The notes under the pieces are model-generated. The model was not told where the DNA came from. It did no database searches and saw only the letters and a program-made list of their open reading frames with translations. Shown one piece after another: positions 34,252-42,896 of a DNA stretch of 64,000 nucleotides. Source of the DNA: an uncultured Collinsella sp. (GTDB lineage: Bacteria; Actinomycetota; Coriobacteriia; Coriobacteriales; Coriobacteriaceae); the NCBI GenBank assembly GCA_902470365.1, contig CABRFZ010000007.1, positions 1-64,000 on the forward strand. Reading direction: 5' to 3'. The translations under genes and the position numbers were made by a program. Numbering within the stretch: position 1 is the stretch's first letter; the number at the start of each line of letters is the position of its first letter.

Positions 34252-36004
34252 GGTCTAGGTATCCTCTCACGTCTGCTTCGTAGTCCTCGATAATCTGCGG
34301 CCCTGCCGCGCTAAATTCAATTACGGTGTCGCCCACCAGGTCAAAGAGCGCCTCGTTGATGCTGTCGACAAGCATGTCCTCGCTCTTGCCCGAGTGCGCC
34401 ACTGCCGATGTCGCTTGCGCTGCGTTTTGCTCGAGCAGTGCGCGAAGGAAGGCATCTGCGGCGGGCGCGAGTTCGTTTGTGGCGTCAGCGGGCGCAGCAG
34501 CTGCGAACGCGGGCGTCGGCGCGAGAAGCGGTGCCACGACACCAAACTGTTCGGTGGATATGGTCGGCTCGTCGGTCAAGTCCTTCCGAATGGGTGCCAC
34601 GACCGGTTCGACAATCGCGTCGGCTACGGGCTCGGCTTCCGGTTGCCCTGAGTCCGCTGCCTCGGCTTCTGCGGATGCGTCGTCCTCGCGCTCTTCGTCG
34701 ATCAAAAGCGCTTCGCGCGTTTGCGCAGCGGCGCTCCGAATGTGCCCCAGCTGACTCAGATCGATATCGATCTTGACGGGCTGGTGTGCGGCGTCCCACG
34801 AGAGCCATGCCACAATCTCGTCATCGATAATCTTGGCCAGATATTTGGGGACCTTTTCTTCCTTAAGGGGATGGGCGGGGTCCAGCGCCAGGCGCAGGCG
34901 TTGGTCGCAGGCGCGCATCATTTCACCGAGCTTGCTGCTCTTTTGCCTACTACCGTGGATACGCATGCATTCCCAAAAGCCGTTTTGGCAACGGTAGATA
35001 TGGATGGGATCCAGGCGGTATTCGCAGTCCTCGTGGCGCTCGGGCGCAAAGAATACGGCCGAGGCAAACATGGTGTAGGGCATGGCTGTCTCCTCCCCAA
35101 ATAAGCTCGCCACGATGCCGGTCTTTCGGTGCGTGTCATAGTAGCGTGCCATACGGACATACACGGCGCACGCCACGTGGCGCAGATCGCGGTGGTGGCT
35201 GCGGTCGAGCCGCGAGTTACTTAGGTTGTACGTGGAGAGGGCGTTGATGGCGGCCATGAGTCGCTCCTCGCGCACCTCATCGGGCGGAAGGGGGAGCGTG
35301 GGCTCGGAGGTTTTGCGACGCTTGGGGGTCTGGCCGGACGGTGCCGGTGCTGGTACAAGGTCTCGTGCCGCGCGCCGCAGCTCGATAAGGGCGTTATCGA
35401 ACATGACGGTTTTAGAGTCGCGAAGCAGCTTGGGGTCGAGCCCGTGGAATACGGCGTAATCCTGCAGCCACACGCGTGCAAATCGGTCGATGCCGGGCTC
35501 GAAGGCGCGATAGACATCCCAAAAAGCCTTGATCTTGTTAAAACCATCGAGCGGGTCATCTACGCCAATGCCGCAAATCAGCTCATAGAGATACAGAAAG
35601 GCAAAGGACGTAGACGTTTCCTCGACGGTTCCGCGGCGCACTTGGGCACGCCAGGTAAAGTAGCCGCGCAGCTGCCGGTCGCTCATGGCGTTGTAGGTGG
35701 GAAAGTACGACTTAAAGGTGCCGTTGTAGGGACAGTCGTCCTCAAAGTCGGCCATCAGCAAGCCCTGGCGGTAAAATAGCTCGGCTTCCGAAAGCCAACG
35801 GCCCGCGCCGCCCTTGGGGTCGTCCTGCCAGCGCGATATCTCGCGCATTTTACGGTACTGGTCGGGGAGGAAATTCTGCATCTGTCGGCCGGTTTTGAGA
35901 ATCGGCTCGTCTGCGTAGACTTCATGTGAGAAGCGGGCGGACTGATGGGTCCGGGCCTCGGCCATAATGCGCTCGATGAGCATCTTGATGTCCTGGTCGG
36001 CCAC
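34244..36004 (-). CDS. TerB-N/TerB-C domain protein
   Basis: The 586-residue protein starts with a TerB-N domain (about residues 30-250; FLPDQYRKMREISRWQ, FKSYFPTYNAMSDRQLRGYF, TSFAFLYLYELICGIG) and ends with a TerB-C domain (about 525-586; VDSINEALFDLVGDTVIEF, IIEDYEADVRGYL). A long Ala/Pro/Glu-rich linker lies between. The central TerB domain proper is not obvious. TerB-N/C proteins have been linked by comparative genomics to DNA-processing conflict systems; no tellurite role is implied. The GTG start at 36004 follows GAGGAG. It is the first gene of the trio with ATPase and helicase and may form the scaffold or sensor. Confidence 0.85.
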   Translation of the reverse strand: MADQDIKMLIERIMAEARTHQSARFSHEVYADEPILKTGRQMQNFLPDQYRKMREISRWQDDPKGGAGRWLSEAELFYRQGLLMADFEDDCPYNGTFKSYFPTYNAMSDRQLRGYFTWRAQVRRGTVEETSTSFAFLYLYELICGIGVDDPLDGFNKIKAFWDVYRAFEPGIDRFARVWLQDYAVFHGLDPKLLRDSKTVMFDNALIELRRAARDLVPAPAPSGQTPKRRKTSEPTLPLPPDEVREERLMAAINALSTYNLSNSRLDRSHHRDLRHVACAVYVRMARYYDTHRKTGIVASLFGEETAMPYTMFASAVFFAPERHEDCEYRLDPIHIYRCQNGFWECMRIHGSRQKSSKLGEMMRACDQRLRLALDPAHPLKEEKVPKYLAKIIDDEIVAWLSWDAAHQPVKIDIDLSQLGHIRSAAAQTREALLIDEEREDDASAEAEAADSGQPEAEPVADAIVEPVVAPIRKDLTDEPTISTEQFGVVAPLLAPTPAFAAAAPADATNELAPAADAFLRALLEQNAAQATSAVAHSGKSEDMLVDSINEALFDLVGDTVIEFSAAGPQIIEDYEADVRGYLDHE

Positions 36005-36091
36005 CGCTCCTCCTCTCGAACGCAGCTACGGTGACCTCATATCATAGCACAGCATCAAACAGGTGTTCGAGATACCGCTGCGTTGATAGAT

Positions 36092-36808
36092 TTAGAACAG
36101 GAGGGCGTAGATGACGGCGATGACGACGGAGGGAAGCATATTGGCCGTGCGGAAGGTCTGAGGACGGATGAGGTTGACGCCGACGCAGAAGATGAGCATG
36201 GAGCCTACGAGCGAAAGGCTGTCGAGGGCTGCCGTGGTCATGATGGGGGAGAGTGCGCCGGCAAACAGCGTGATCGTCCCCTGGAACACGGCGACGGGCA
36301 GGGCGGAGAAAATGCAGCCGCGGCCGAGCGACGCCGTCATGGTGCAGACGATGATGCAGTCCAGTGCGCCCTTGAGGGCAAGCGTTGACCAGTCGCCGAG
36401 CAGGCCGTCCTGGATCGATCCCACAATGGCCATAGCGCCGATACACACGGTGAGTGAAGTCGAGACAAAAGCGTTGGTGAACTCGTTATCGCCCTCGCTG
36501 CCGGTTTTACGCTTGAGCCATTCGCCAAGGTTCTCAATGGCGGCCTCCAAGTTGATGGCCTCGCCGATGAGCGAACCGAGCGCAAATGAGACGATGAGCA
36601 TGGTGGTACCGGTGGTCGCTAGCGCCTTTCCATCGATGATGAGCATCTTTTGCATGGTGCCGCCCAGGCCGATAAACAGGACGCACAGCCCCGATGCTTT
36701 CATGAGCGTGTCTTGGATGCGCGGTGTAATGAAGCGACCGCCCGCTAATCCCAAAAGACCGCCCGCAACTAAAAGCACAACGTTGATGATTGTTCCCAAG
36801 CCCGGCAT
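36092..36808 (-). CDS. DUF554 integral membrane protein
   Basis: The 238-residue protein matches the DUF554 (YdfK/YdfA-like) family with six to seven hydrophobic helices. Family features include GTIINVVLLVAGGLLGL, IGLGGTM, LGSLIGEAI and FVSTSLTVCIGAMAIVGSIQDG. The function of DUF554 proteins is unknown; they are thought to be transporters or channels. AGGAGGG lies three bases before the ATG at 36808; the 23 residues from 36877 are not family-like. It stands alone, although a TerB operon lies upstream in the same direction. Confidence 0.9.
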   Translation of the reverse strand: MPGLGTIINVVLLVAGGLLGLAGGRFITPRIQDTLMKASGLCVLFIGLGGTMQKMLIIDGKALATTGTTMLIVSFALGSLIGEAINLEAAIENLGEWLKRKTGSEGDNEFTNAFVSTSLTVCIGAMAIVGSIQDGLLGDWSTLALKGALDCIIVCTMTASLGRGCIFSALPVAVFQGTITLFAGALSPIMTTAALDSLSLVGSMLIFCVGVNLIRPQTFRTANMLPSVVIAVIYALLF

Positions 36809-36926
36809 GAGCCCTCCTGTATTGATGCCAACGTGGCAATCGTAGCAGAACGAAATGCGAGGCACATCGCGACTCATCTAATACGTTATATAAGTGGTGT
36901 TAGGAATGATGCGCAGCATTTAAGCC

Positions 36927-38357
36927 TCAGGTGGTTGTCGGGACATAGGGATAGTATTCAAAGCGCAGTGTCATAAGCCGCTGCGGGAATTCAATAGCCG
37001 CGGCGATGATATTGGCATCGCGGGCACGATCAAACCCTTCGAGTTCGATCTGATACGAGACGTCTTGCATAATGTCCAGACGTCGCCAGGCTAGAAGTGT
37101 GTCGCCATCGAATTCCAGGGTCTTGCTTCCGTTTGCGGCAACGGCGTATAGACGCAGCTTGGCGGTGGTTGCAGGGTCGACAACTGTGACCTTTTTAATT
37201 TCGTTTCGAGTATTCTTGGCGCCCAACAAGGTGAGCAGTGTTGGGGCCACGACCTCGCCCGATGGCAAAAAGACGACTTCGATGGATTCAGGAAATGCGA
37301 TGATAGCCGACTTGCGGACGGGCTGATTGGCGGCGGCAACTTCGATGTTCGCAGCGTCGATGACCTCTGTGTGGTCGAGCGCGGCAAGCACGCAGCAGTT
37401 ACCTTCATCGATCTCTTGAGGATCAGCAAGCCCCAGGCTGTCCGCGAGCTCGGGATTGTTTGGATCGGCAGCGGGCTCATTCGGTGCTTCGAAAGAAGCT
37501 GGGACGCCGTTTGTCGGCGACGGCGTGTCGCCCGCACCTGCTTCTTTGACCGCGCTCTCCTCTTGTATGGTTGTGTTGATGGGTTCGTCGTTTGGGGGGA
37601 GCGTCTTGGCGTCAAGCGCGGAGGGGAGAATTCCGATGGCTCCGGATCCGTTCCACTCCATTTCGAGAAGCGCCGGGTCGGCAAGAATGCGTTGCCTGCT
37701 TTGCGCGTGGGAATCGATTTCAATAGGGCCTGCCTCTATCCCTCGTGTAAGGCTGAGTAATCCGGCTGGCTTCTCGAAATGAGCGTCTGTGTCTTTGGTA
37801 CTGACGGCGTAGAACAGCAGGGACGCTTCTCCCGCCGCGATGGCATCGGTGCCGGCTTTGGTCAGCCGCAACGATGCCGTGAATGAGAGGGTGGGCTGCG
37901 CATCGTCTGCATTCGCGGCGGCGCAGCCCAGACATATACCGCCTCCTTTCTCGAAAAACGTACCGTCGAAGGCGACCTTCGCTCCGTTCGCCGAGTCATC
38001 GACCGAAGCGATGTCGATGCGCAGCTCTAAATTGCATGGATCGCCATCTGCATCGAGCACAACCGAGCGCCACGTGCAGACGGCGCACCCCGCCTGGGAG
38101 CCGTTTGCCTTGTTCGAACGCTTGATATCCACGACTATCGAGCCGTCCGTATTACGACGAAGGCATCCCGAGGTTGAGATCGCGGCCTGTGCGATCGAAA
38201 AACGCTTGCACGCAATGGCGCTCGACGGATTTGGTGCGGAACTTAGGGCTGCTGGTAAGGAGTCTGCCATGACGGGAGTCGCCCAAGCGGCGACAGGCGT
38301 TCCGGTTGCGAGCGCGCCACAGAGTGCGACGACGGGCAAAAGGTTCTTCGATGCCAT
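36927..38357 (-). CDS. exported protein of unknown function, Cys-containing
   Basis: A secreted protein of 476 residues with a standard signal peptide (residues 1-31; LLPVVALCGALATGTPVAAWA). The next 150 residues contain paired Cys (CAVC, CLGC and others) that could form disulfides. A middle stretch (about 260-320) is rich in Pro, Glu and Asn and probably disordered. The C-terminal 130 residues are a beta-rich domain. No sorting signal or membrane helix ends the protein. AAGGAG precedes the ATG. It lies 18 bases after the small anchored protein, so it is part of the same exported-protein operon. No family was recognised. Confidence 0.65.
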   Translation of the reverse strand: MASKNLLPVVALCGALATGTPVAAWATPVMADSLPAALSSAPNPSSAIACKRFSIAQAAISTSGCLRRNTDGSIVVDIKRSNKANGSQAGCAVCTWRSVVLDADGDPCNLELRIDIASVDDSANGAKVAFDGTFFEKGGGICLGCAAANADDAQPTLSFTASLRLTKAGTDAIAAGEASLLFYAVSTKDTDAHFEKPAGLLSLTRGIEAGPIEIDSHAQSRQRILADPALLEMEWNGSGAIGILPSALDAKTLPPNDEPINTTIQEESAVKEAGAGDTPSPTNGVPASFEAPNEPAADPNNPELADSLGLADPQEIDEGNCCVLAALDHTEVIDAANIEVAAANQPVRKSAIIAFPESIEVVFLPSGEVVAPTLLTLLGAKNTRNEIKKVTVVDPATTAKLRLYAVAANGSKTLEFDGDTLLAWRRLDIMQDVSYQIELEGFDRARDANIIAAAIEFPQRLMTLRFEYYPYVPTTT

Positions 38358-38375
38358 GGGGTCTCCTTAGCTAAT

Positions 38376-38654
38376 TTAGTGCGGCCTGTCCGTGTTTTGT
38401 TTCTGGCTACGTTTGATGTGCAGACCGAGGCCGGCGGTTCCCGCGCCTGCTGCTGTGGCGCCTGCTGCCAAGAGCCATCGTCTGTCGCCTGTCTGCGCCA
38501 ACGGTTCTTCGCGGTCGCCGCGGTCGAGCTCCGAGAGGTCGACCGTCACTTGCGTGGCGGCCTGCGCCTGTTCTTGCTGGGCAAAGGCCATGGCTGGCCC
38601 AAACGCTAGGATGCTGACGGCGGCGGCCAGGGCGACGGCCTTATGCCGTGTGCG
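38376..38654 (-). CDS. mini surface protein with LPxTG-like sorting signal
   Basis: The 92-residue product has a full signal peptide (RTRHKAVALAAAVSILAFG, cut near AFA-QQ), a mature part of only about 25 residues, then LAQTG, a hydrophobic helix (LLAAGATAAGAGTAGLGL) and a basic tail (IKRSQKQ). The last three features form a cell-wall sorting signal with LAQTG in place of LPxTG. The start is uncertain: the GTG at 38654 gives a normal signal peptide and overlaps the upstream stop by 14 bases; a TTG at 38687 adds 11 residues. It is sandwiched between two other exported-protein genes. Confidence 0.6.
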   Translation of the reverse strand, partial: RTRHKAVALAAAVSILAFGPAMAFAQQEQAQAATQVTVDLSELDRGDREEPLAQTGDRRWLLAAGATAAGAGTAGLGLHIKRSQKQNTDRPH

Positions 38655-39240
38655 CACCGGGCTCGACCGTCCAGGTGATCGTTGCAACCTGATCGCCTTC
38701 GCCGGTTACGCGGAAGATGTCGCGCGTGACGCGGGCGACGTTTCCGCTTGTCTTGAGCTTAATTTTGTCCGTGCCGCCGGCAATGCCCTGGTAGCCCATG
38801 TCGAAGGCTGCGTTCTTGGAAAGATCGAGGCCTGTCTTCTGCATTGCGGCGCTGGCGTTCTGGAGTGCGCCGTCGGGGCCGACCTTAAAGTCGATGGAGT
38901 TCTGTGCGGTTCCGGCCTTGGCGTCGGCAGCAATGGTCCAGGTGTTCATGGCGTCGATCTTCATGTTGGTGACATGGATGCCGTAGGCCGAATGATTGTC
39001 GATGGTGGTCGCGTCTTCTGAGGGGCCCTGAAGCGTGCCGTCGGCCTTGGCGACGAAGGGAATAACCGTCGGAACTTTGAACTCAACGTTGTCGATCTCG
39101 GTCCTGACCATTACTTTCGTGGTTCCAACGCGCCCGGCTGCCATAGCTGGCGTCGGGGCCGCGCCCATTGCGAGCGCGAGCGCGAGCCCTGCGCCCACGA
39201 CGAGCGCTCTGGCTCCGTTCATGTTCCTGGTGATGTCCAT
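38641..39240 (-). CDS. exported protein, beta-rich, unknown function
   Basis: The 199-residue protein has a clear signal peptide (residues 1-35; ALVVGAGLALALAMGAAPTP, cut after AMA) and a mature part of about 165 residues of beta-rich sequence (KVMVRTEIDNVEFKVPTVIPF, then WTIAAD and ATITWTVEPG). It has no Cys and no anchor of its own. The fold recalls the small WxL-like or camelysin-like surface proteins, but I cannot confirm this. AAAGGA precedes the ATG. The following sorting-signal gene overlaps its 3' end. Confidence 0.65.
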   Translation of the reverse strand: MDITRNMNGARALVVGAGLALALAMGAAPTPAMAAGRVGTTKVMVRTEIDNVEFKVPTVIPFVAKADGTLQGPSEDATTIDNHSAYGIHVTNMKIDAMNTWTIAADAKAGTAQNSIDFKVGPDGALQNASAAMQKTGLDLSKNAAFDMGYQGIAGGTDKIKLKTSGNVARVTRDIFRVTGEGDQVATITWTVEPGAHTA

Positions 39241-39329
39241 GGTTGTTCCTTTCTATTCGCCGCGGACCGTCCCCGCGATGATTGGACGAATGCTGGTGAA
39301 TTACGTGCGGTGCCGCGTCGGCCGGAAAG

Positions 39330-39839
39330 CTAGTTCTCGGCTTGCTCAACCCGTACCTTGACACGTGTCGGATTGCCGTGGCTGTCGAGGGTCTTTGCAT
39401 CGAGTGCCTGGATCTCGATGTACGCCTCGCCTTCTTTGATGTCGCCGGCGGGGCACGTTTCGATTGTCTTGCCGGTCTCGACCACACCGGATTCGTACAT
39501 GGTCTCGTCGTTTTGGATGACGCGGAATCGCTGGGGAAATTTATTGTCTTGGACGTTTTGCACGTTGACGCGCAGCTTGCCGTCCTCCTGCAGCTGAGCG
39601 ACCGGTGAGACCGAAATCGTCATCATGTTGTCGCGGACGATGGCGTCGAGCTCATCTTGGATTTCCTGACGCGTTTTGCCCTCGGCCGTCGTAACCGAAG
39701 CGCCCGTCTCGGGTACGGGCTGCGACTGCCAAGCGTATAGTCCTACGGCGACAAGGGCACAGACGATGGCCAAGCAGGCAACGATGAGCTTCCTGCGATG
39801 CCCCAGACCTGCAAAGTGGGGCGGCTTCTTCGCGCTCAT
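39330..39839 (-). CDS. membrane-anchored extracytoplasmic protein of unknown function
   Basis: The 169-residue protein has a basic N-terminus, one helix (residues 18-41; LIVACLAIVCALVAVGLYAW) and an outer domain of about 120 residues. The latter contains two beta-rich stretches (TISVSPVAQLQ, LRVNVQNVQD and RFRVIQNDETMYESG) and a single Cys. It could be a lipoprotein-like accessory protein of the neighbouring exported proteins. Its start overlaps the stop of the upstream 98-residue gene (ATGA), so the two are translationally coupled. Confidence 0.65.
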   Translation of the reverse strand: MSAKKPPHFAGLGHRRKLIVACLAIVCALVAVGLYAWQSQPVPETGASVTTAEGKTRQEIQDELDAIVRDNMMTISVSPVAQLQEDGKLRVNVQNVQDNKFPQRFRVIQNDETMYESGVVETGKTIETCPAGDIKEGEAYIEIQALDAKTLDSHGNPTRVKVRVEQAEN

Positions 39840-40132
39840 GCGGCATCCTTGGCGGCATAGATGCGCGCAAAGGTGGACGGGTCCGCTCCAAAGAGCATGT
39901 GAAGCATCAGGCGGCGCGAGTAGACAAGCTCGTCGAAGTCGGGAGGGAGCTCGATGTCGTGGATATGCGCGATGTGGTGGGCGAGCGCCGAGAACGACTC
40001 GGGGTCGCAGATCACATCGGTGGTAACGTGGTAGACCGTCGTATCGGGGAATGCCTCTTCGTCAAAAGGCAGGAGATGGGGATCGTCGTCGACTTCGATG
40101 GCGATGCCGTACTGGGGCCAGTAATATGCCAT
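39836..40132 (-). CDS. small hypothetical protein, first gene of exported-protein operon
   Basis: The 98-residue cytosolic protein is acidic and rich in His, Asp and aromatic residues (YYWPQYGIAIEVDDDPHLL; LAHHIAHIHDIELPPDFDEL). It has no signal peptide or membrane helix. GGGAGG lies four bases before the ATG, and its end overlaps the next gene by four bases. It heads a run of five minus-strand genes. No family was recognised; the His/Asp pairs might bind metal. Confidence 0.6.
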   Translation of the reverse strand: MAYYWPQYGIAIEVDDDPHLLPFDEEAFPDTTVYHVTTDVICDPESFSALAHHIAHIHDIELPPDFDELVYSRRLMLHMLFGADPSTFARIYAAKDAA

Positions 40133-40476
40133 GGGAACCTCCCTGCTTCTGGGCCAAAACTACTATCGGTTTGGCTGTCGACGCCGACGGTATCAGCCGC
40201 TACTTGACCAATTTCTGACCAAATGCTTGACGGATTGGCGTCTCCGCAGGTAAATGGCGGCAAAAAATACTCCAACTTTTTTCGAGCGACAATCGCGCGG
40301 TCGGCGACGGCGGGGCTATATGTGTCAAAAGCATCGTCTGTCGAGGAAATCCAGCCGCTCACCGAATTACACGAACGTAAAAAACGCCAATTATGGAGAC
40401 GGTCTCGAACACGTCGACGAAACGATGCGGTAACATCTCCCTGCAAACACTGTAGTTAGCTAAAGGTGGAGTTCGC
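40133..40476. other. 344-base divergent intergenic region
   Basis: This region separates the exported-protein operon (minus) from the lactate dehydrogenase operon (plus) and must carry both promoters. TGACCAA occurs twice at about 40207-40225, followed by TTGACGG, a possible regulator site or -35 region. AAAGGTGGAG at 40462-40471 is the ribosome binding site of the GTG at 40477. Frames in the gap look non-coding. Confidence 0.4.
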
Positions 40477-42078
40477 GTGCCTGCAACCATTAAACCCTTC
40501 ACCGACGAGTTCGAAGAGTATGGTCGCGATGAGTCTCGCACATCGGGCGAGGCCTCGAGCATCTCGTTTCCGACAACGGAGGACGAGGTCCGCGCCATTT
40601 TGAAAAAGCTCCATGTCGAGCGTGTCCCGGTGACGGTTCAGGGCGCCCGGACCGGCCTTGCCGCCGGCGCCGTGCCTCATGGCGGTCACATTCTCAATAC
40701 TTCCCGCATGAATCGCTACTTGGGCCTTCGCCGCGATGAACAAGGCCAATTTCTGCTGCGCGTGGAGCCGGGCGTTGTGCTCTCGGAACTGCGCAAGCAG
40801 CTGGGCAAGAAGGTGCTGCCGACCGCTGGTTGGGACCAGGCATCGCTTGAGGCCTACGAGGAGTTCCAAGAGGCCCCCGAGCAGTTTTTTCCCACCGATC
40901 CCACCGAGGCATCTGCCTGTCTGGGCGGCATGGCGGCATGTAACGCCTCCGGTGCTCGCAGCTACGCCTACGGCCCCATGCGCCCACATATCACGGGACT
41001 CCGCGTCGCGCTGGCTGATGGCGATTTGCTTGAGCTTCAGCGCGGCGAGGCTTTTGCCCAGGGTCGCCACCTGTCGCTTGTGACGGCAGAGGGCCGCGCG
41101 CTCGAGCTCGACCTTCCCGACTACACCATGCCCAAGACCAAAAATGCTTCGGGCTATTTCGTTGCTGACGATATGGATGCCATCGATCTGTTTATCGGTG
41201 CATGTGGCACAATCGGCGTCATCACCGAGCTCGAGATTGCCCTGCAGGCGGCGCCTGCGGTCGTTTGGGGCGTGAGCTGCTTCTTCGACAGCGAAGACAA
41301 GGCCGTGTCCTTCACCGATTCTGTGCGTCCCGTCCTGTCCCATGCGGCTGCCATCGAGTACTTCGATGCTGGCGCCCTGGATATTCTACGTCGCCAGCGC
41401 GAGCAGTCGACGGCGTTTGCCTCGCTGCCTGCGCTCGACAAAGACGCCAAGGTCTGTGTCTACGTGGAGCTCGACTGCGACGACGAAGTTCAGGCGACTG
41501 AGGAGCTGTATCACTTGGGGTGGGTACTGGAGCTTGCGGGCGGCAGTGACGATGCGACATGGGTCGCGCGCACCGAGGTCGATCGCGAGTGCCAGCGGTT
41601 CTTCCGCCATGCGGTCCCCGAGAGCGTCAATATGCTTATCGACGAGCGCCGCCGCATGGATCCCACCATCACCAAACTGGGTTCGGACATGTCGGTGCCC
41701 AACGCGCACTTGGCCGATGTTATCGCCCTTTATCGCCGCACGCTGGCGGAAAGTGGGCTTGAATCTGCCGCCTGGGGGCATATCGGTAACAACCATCTGC
41801 ATGTGAACATTCTGCCGCGCGATGCACAGGATTATCGCCGCGGCGGAGAACTCTTTGCCCAGTGGGCTTCCGAGGTCACGGCCATGGGCGGTGCCGTCTC
41901 CGCAGAACACGGCGTCGGCAAGATCAAGGCGGGCTTCTTGGAGACGATGTACGGTCACGAGGCCATGGTCGAGTCGGCGCGGCTCAAGCTCCAGCTCGAT
42001 CCTGCCGGGCAGCTGGGTCGCGGTAACCTGTTTTCGGAGAAGCTCTTGGATGAGCTCGTCCAGAAAGGGGGCGCGTGA
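40477..42078 (+). CDS. FAD-binding GlcD-type D-lactate/2-hydroxyacid dehydrogenase
   Basis: The 533-residue flavoprotein has an N-terminal FAD-binding-4 domain (about residues 30-210; VPVTVQGARTGLAAGAVPHGG, ACLGGMAACNASGARS) and a C-terminal FAD-oxidase domain (about 300-533; WGHIGNNHLHVNILP, SAEHGVGKIK). GlcD-type enzymes oxidise D-lactate or glycolate. EtfB and EtfA follow directly, as in electron-confurcating lactate dehydrogenase of Acetobacterium, where ETF lets NAD+ accept electrons from lactate at the cost of reduced ferredoxin. The GTG start follows AAAGGTGGAG. Confidence 0.9.
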   Translation: MPATIKPFTDEFEEYGRDESRTSGEASSISFPTTEDEVRAILKKLHVERVPVTVQGARTGLAAGAVPHGGHILNTSRMNRYLGLRRDEQGQFLLRVEPGVVLSELRKQLGKKVLPTAGWDQASLEAYEEFQEAPEQFFPTDPTEASACLGGMAACNASGARSYAYGPMRPHITGLRVALADGDLLELQRGEAFAQGRHLSLVTAEGRALELDLPDYTMPKTKNASGYFVADDMDAIDLFIGACGTIGVITELEIALQAAPAVVWGVSCFFDSEDKAVSFTDSVRPVLSHAAAIEYFDAGALDILRRQREQSTAFASLPALDKDAKVCVYVELDCDDEVQATEELYHLGWVLELAGGSDDATWVARTEVDRECQRFFRHAVPESVNMLIDERRRMDPTITKLGSDMSVPNAHLADVIALYRRTLAESGLESAAWGHIGNNHLHVNILPRDAQDYRRGGELFAQWASEVTAMGGAVSAEHGVGKIKAGFLETMYGHEAMVESARLKLQLDPAGQLGRGNLFSEKLLDELVQKGGA

Positions 42079-42080
42079 AG

Positions 42081-42896
42081 ATGAGCGATTTCCATATGGT
42101 GGTGTGCGTCAAGGCCGTGCCGGGCAGCACCGAGGTCAAGATGGACCCCAAGACCAATACCATCGTGCGCGATGGCAAGCAGGCGGTCATTAATCCCTTT
42201 GATGCGAGCGCTTTGGAATGCGCGCTGGCGCTGAAGGACGACTTTATCGGCTTTGGCATGGACGTGCGCGTGACGGTGGTGTCGATGGGCATCCCCGCGA
42301 CCGAATCGCTGCTGCGCGACTGCATCGCTCGAGGCGCCGACGACGCGCTGCTGCTGACCGACCGAGCCTTTGCGGGCGCCGATACCCTGGCAACCACCTA
42401 TGCCCTCAAGTGCGGCATCGAGGCGCTCGACGAGGACTTCGACCTGCTCATCTGCGGCAAGATGGCGGTGGATGGCGATACGGCCCAGATTGGTCCCGAG
42501 CTTGCCGGTGCCTTTGATATTCCCTGCGTGACCGACGTGAGCTGCGTGCAGAGCGCGGGCTTTACGACCTGTGGCTCGCTGGCGCTCGTTCACGGATGCG
42601 ATGCCGGCGAGGAGACGGTGTACCTTGAGATGCCGTGCGCGATGACGACTGCCAAGGAGATTGGCCAGTTGCGTATGCCGAGTATTGCCAGTATTCGCGC
42701 GGCAGAGGAGGCGGACGTGCGCGTGGTCAGTGCCGCCGACGTGAACGCCGACCCCGCGCGTTGCGGCCTTGCCGGGTCGCCGACACAGGTCGTGCGCTCG
42801 TTTGTGCCCGACCGTGACCAAACGTGCGAGACCGTTGAGGGGACGGCGTCCGAGCAGGCGGCAAAGCTTGCCAAGATTATCGAGGGGATGGCATAG
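42081..42896 (+). CDS. etfB: electron transfer flavoprotein, beta subunit
   Basis: EtfB pairs with EtfA to carry electrons between flavoenzymes and, in the bifurcating forms, binds NAD(H). The 271-residue protein shows VVCVKAVPGS at the start, then INPFDASALECALALKD and LLICGKMAVDGDTAQIGPELA, which are the EtfB signatures. AAAGGGGG at 42064-42071 is nine bases before the ATG at 42081; a GTG at 42075 overlaps the stop of the dehydrogenase. The gene is the middle one of a three-gene operon. Confidence 0.93.
   Translation: MSDFHMVVCVKAVPGSTEVKMDPKTNTIVRDGKQAVINPFDASALECALALKDDFIGFGMDVRVTVVSMGIPATESLLRDCIARGADDALLLTDRAFAGADTLATTYALKCGIEALDEDFDLLICGKMAVDGDTAQIGPELAGAFDIPCVTDVSCVQSAGFTTCGSLALVHGCDAGEETVYLEMPCAMTTAKEIGQLRMPSIASIRAAEEADVRVVSAADVNADPARCGLAGSPTQVVRSFVPDRDQTCETVEGTASEQAAKLAKIIEGMA

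Noticed and set aside
30386..36004. A complete BREX system
   Set aside because: Only BrxD-like and helicase-like parts are present. PglZ, BrxC and the methylase are missing, and a TerB protein is there instead.
34244..36004. A tellurite resistance locus
   Set aside because: Only TerB-N/TerB-C domains are seen. No TerD/TerC genes lie nearby, so resistance cannot be claimed.
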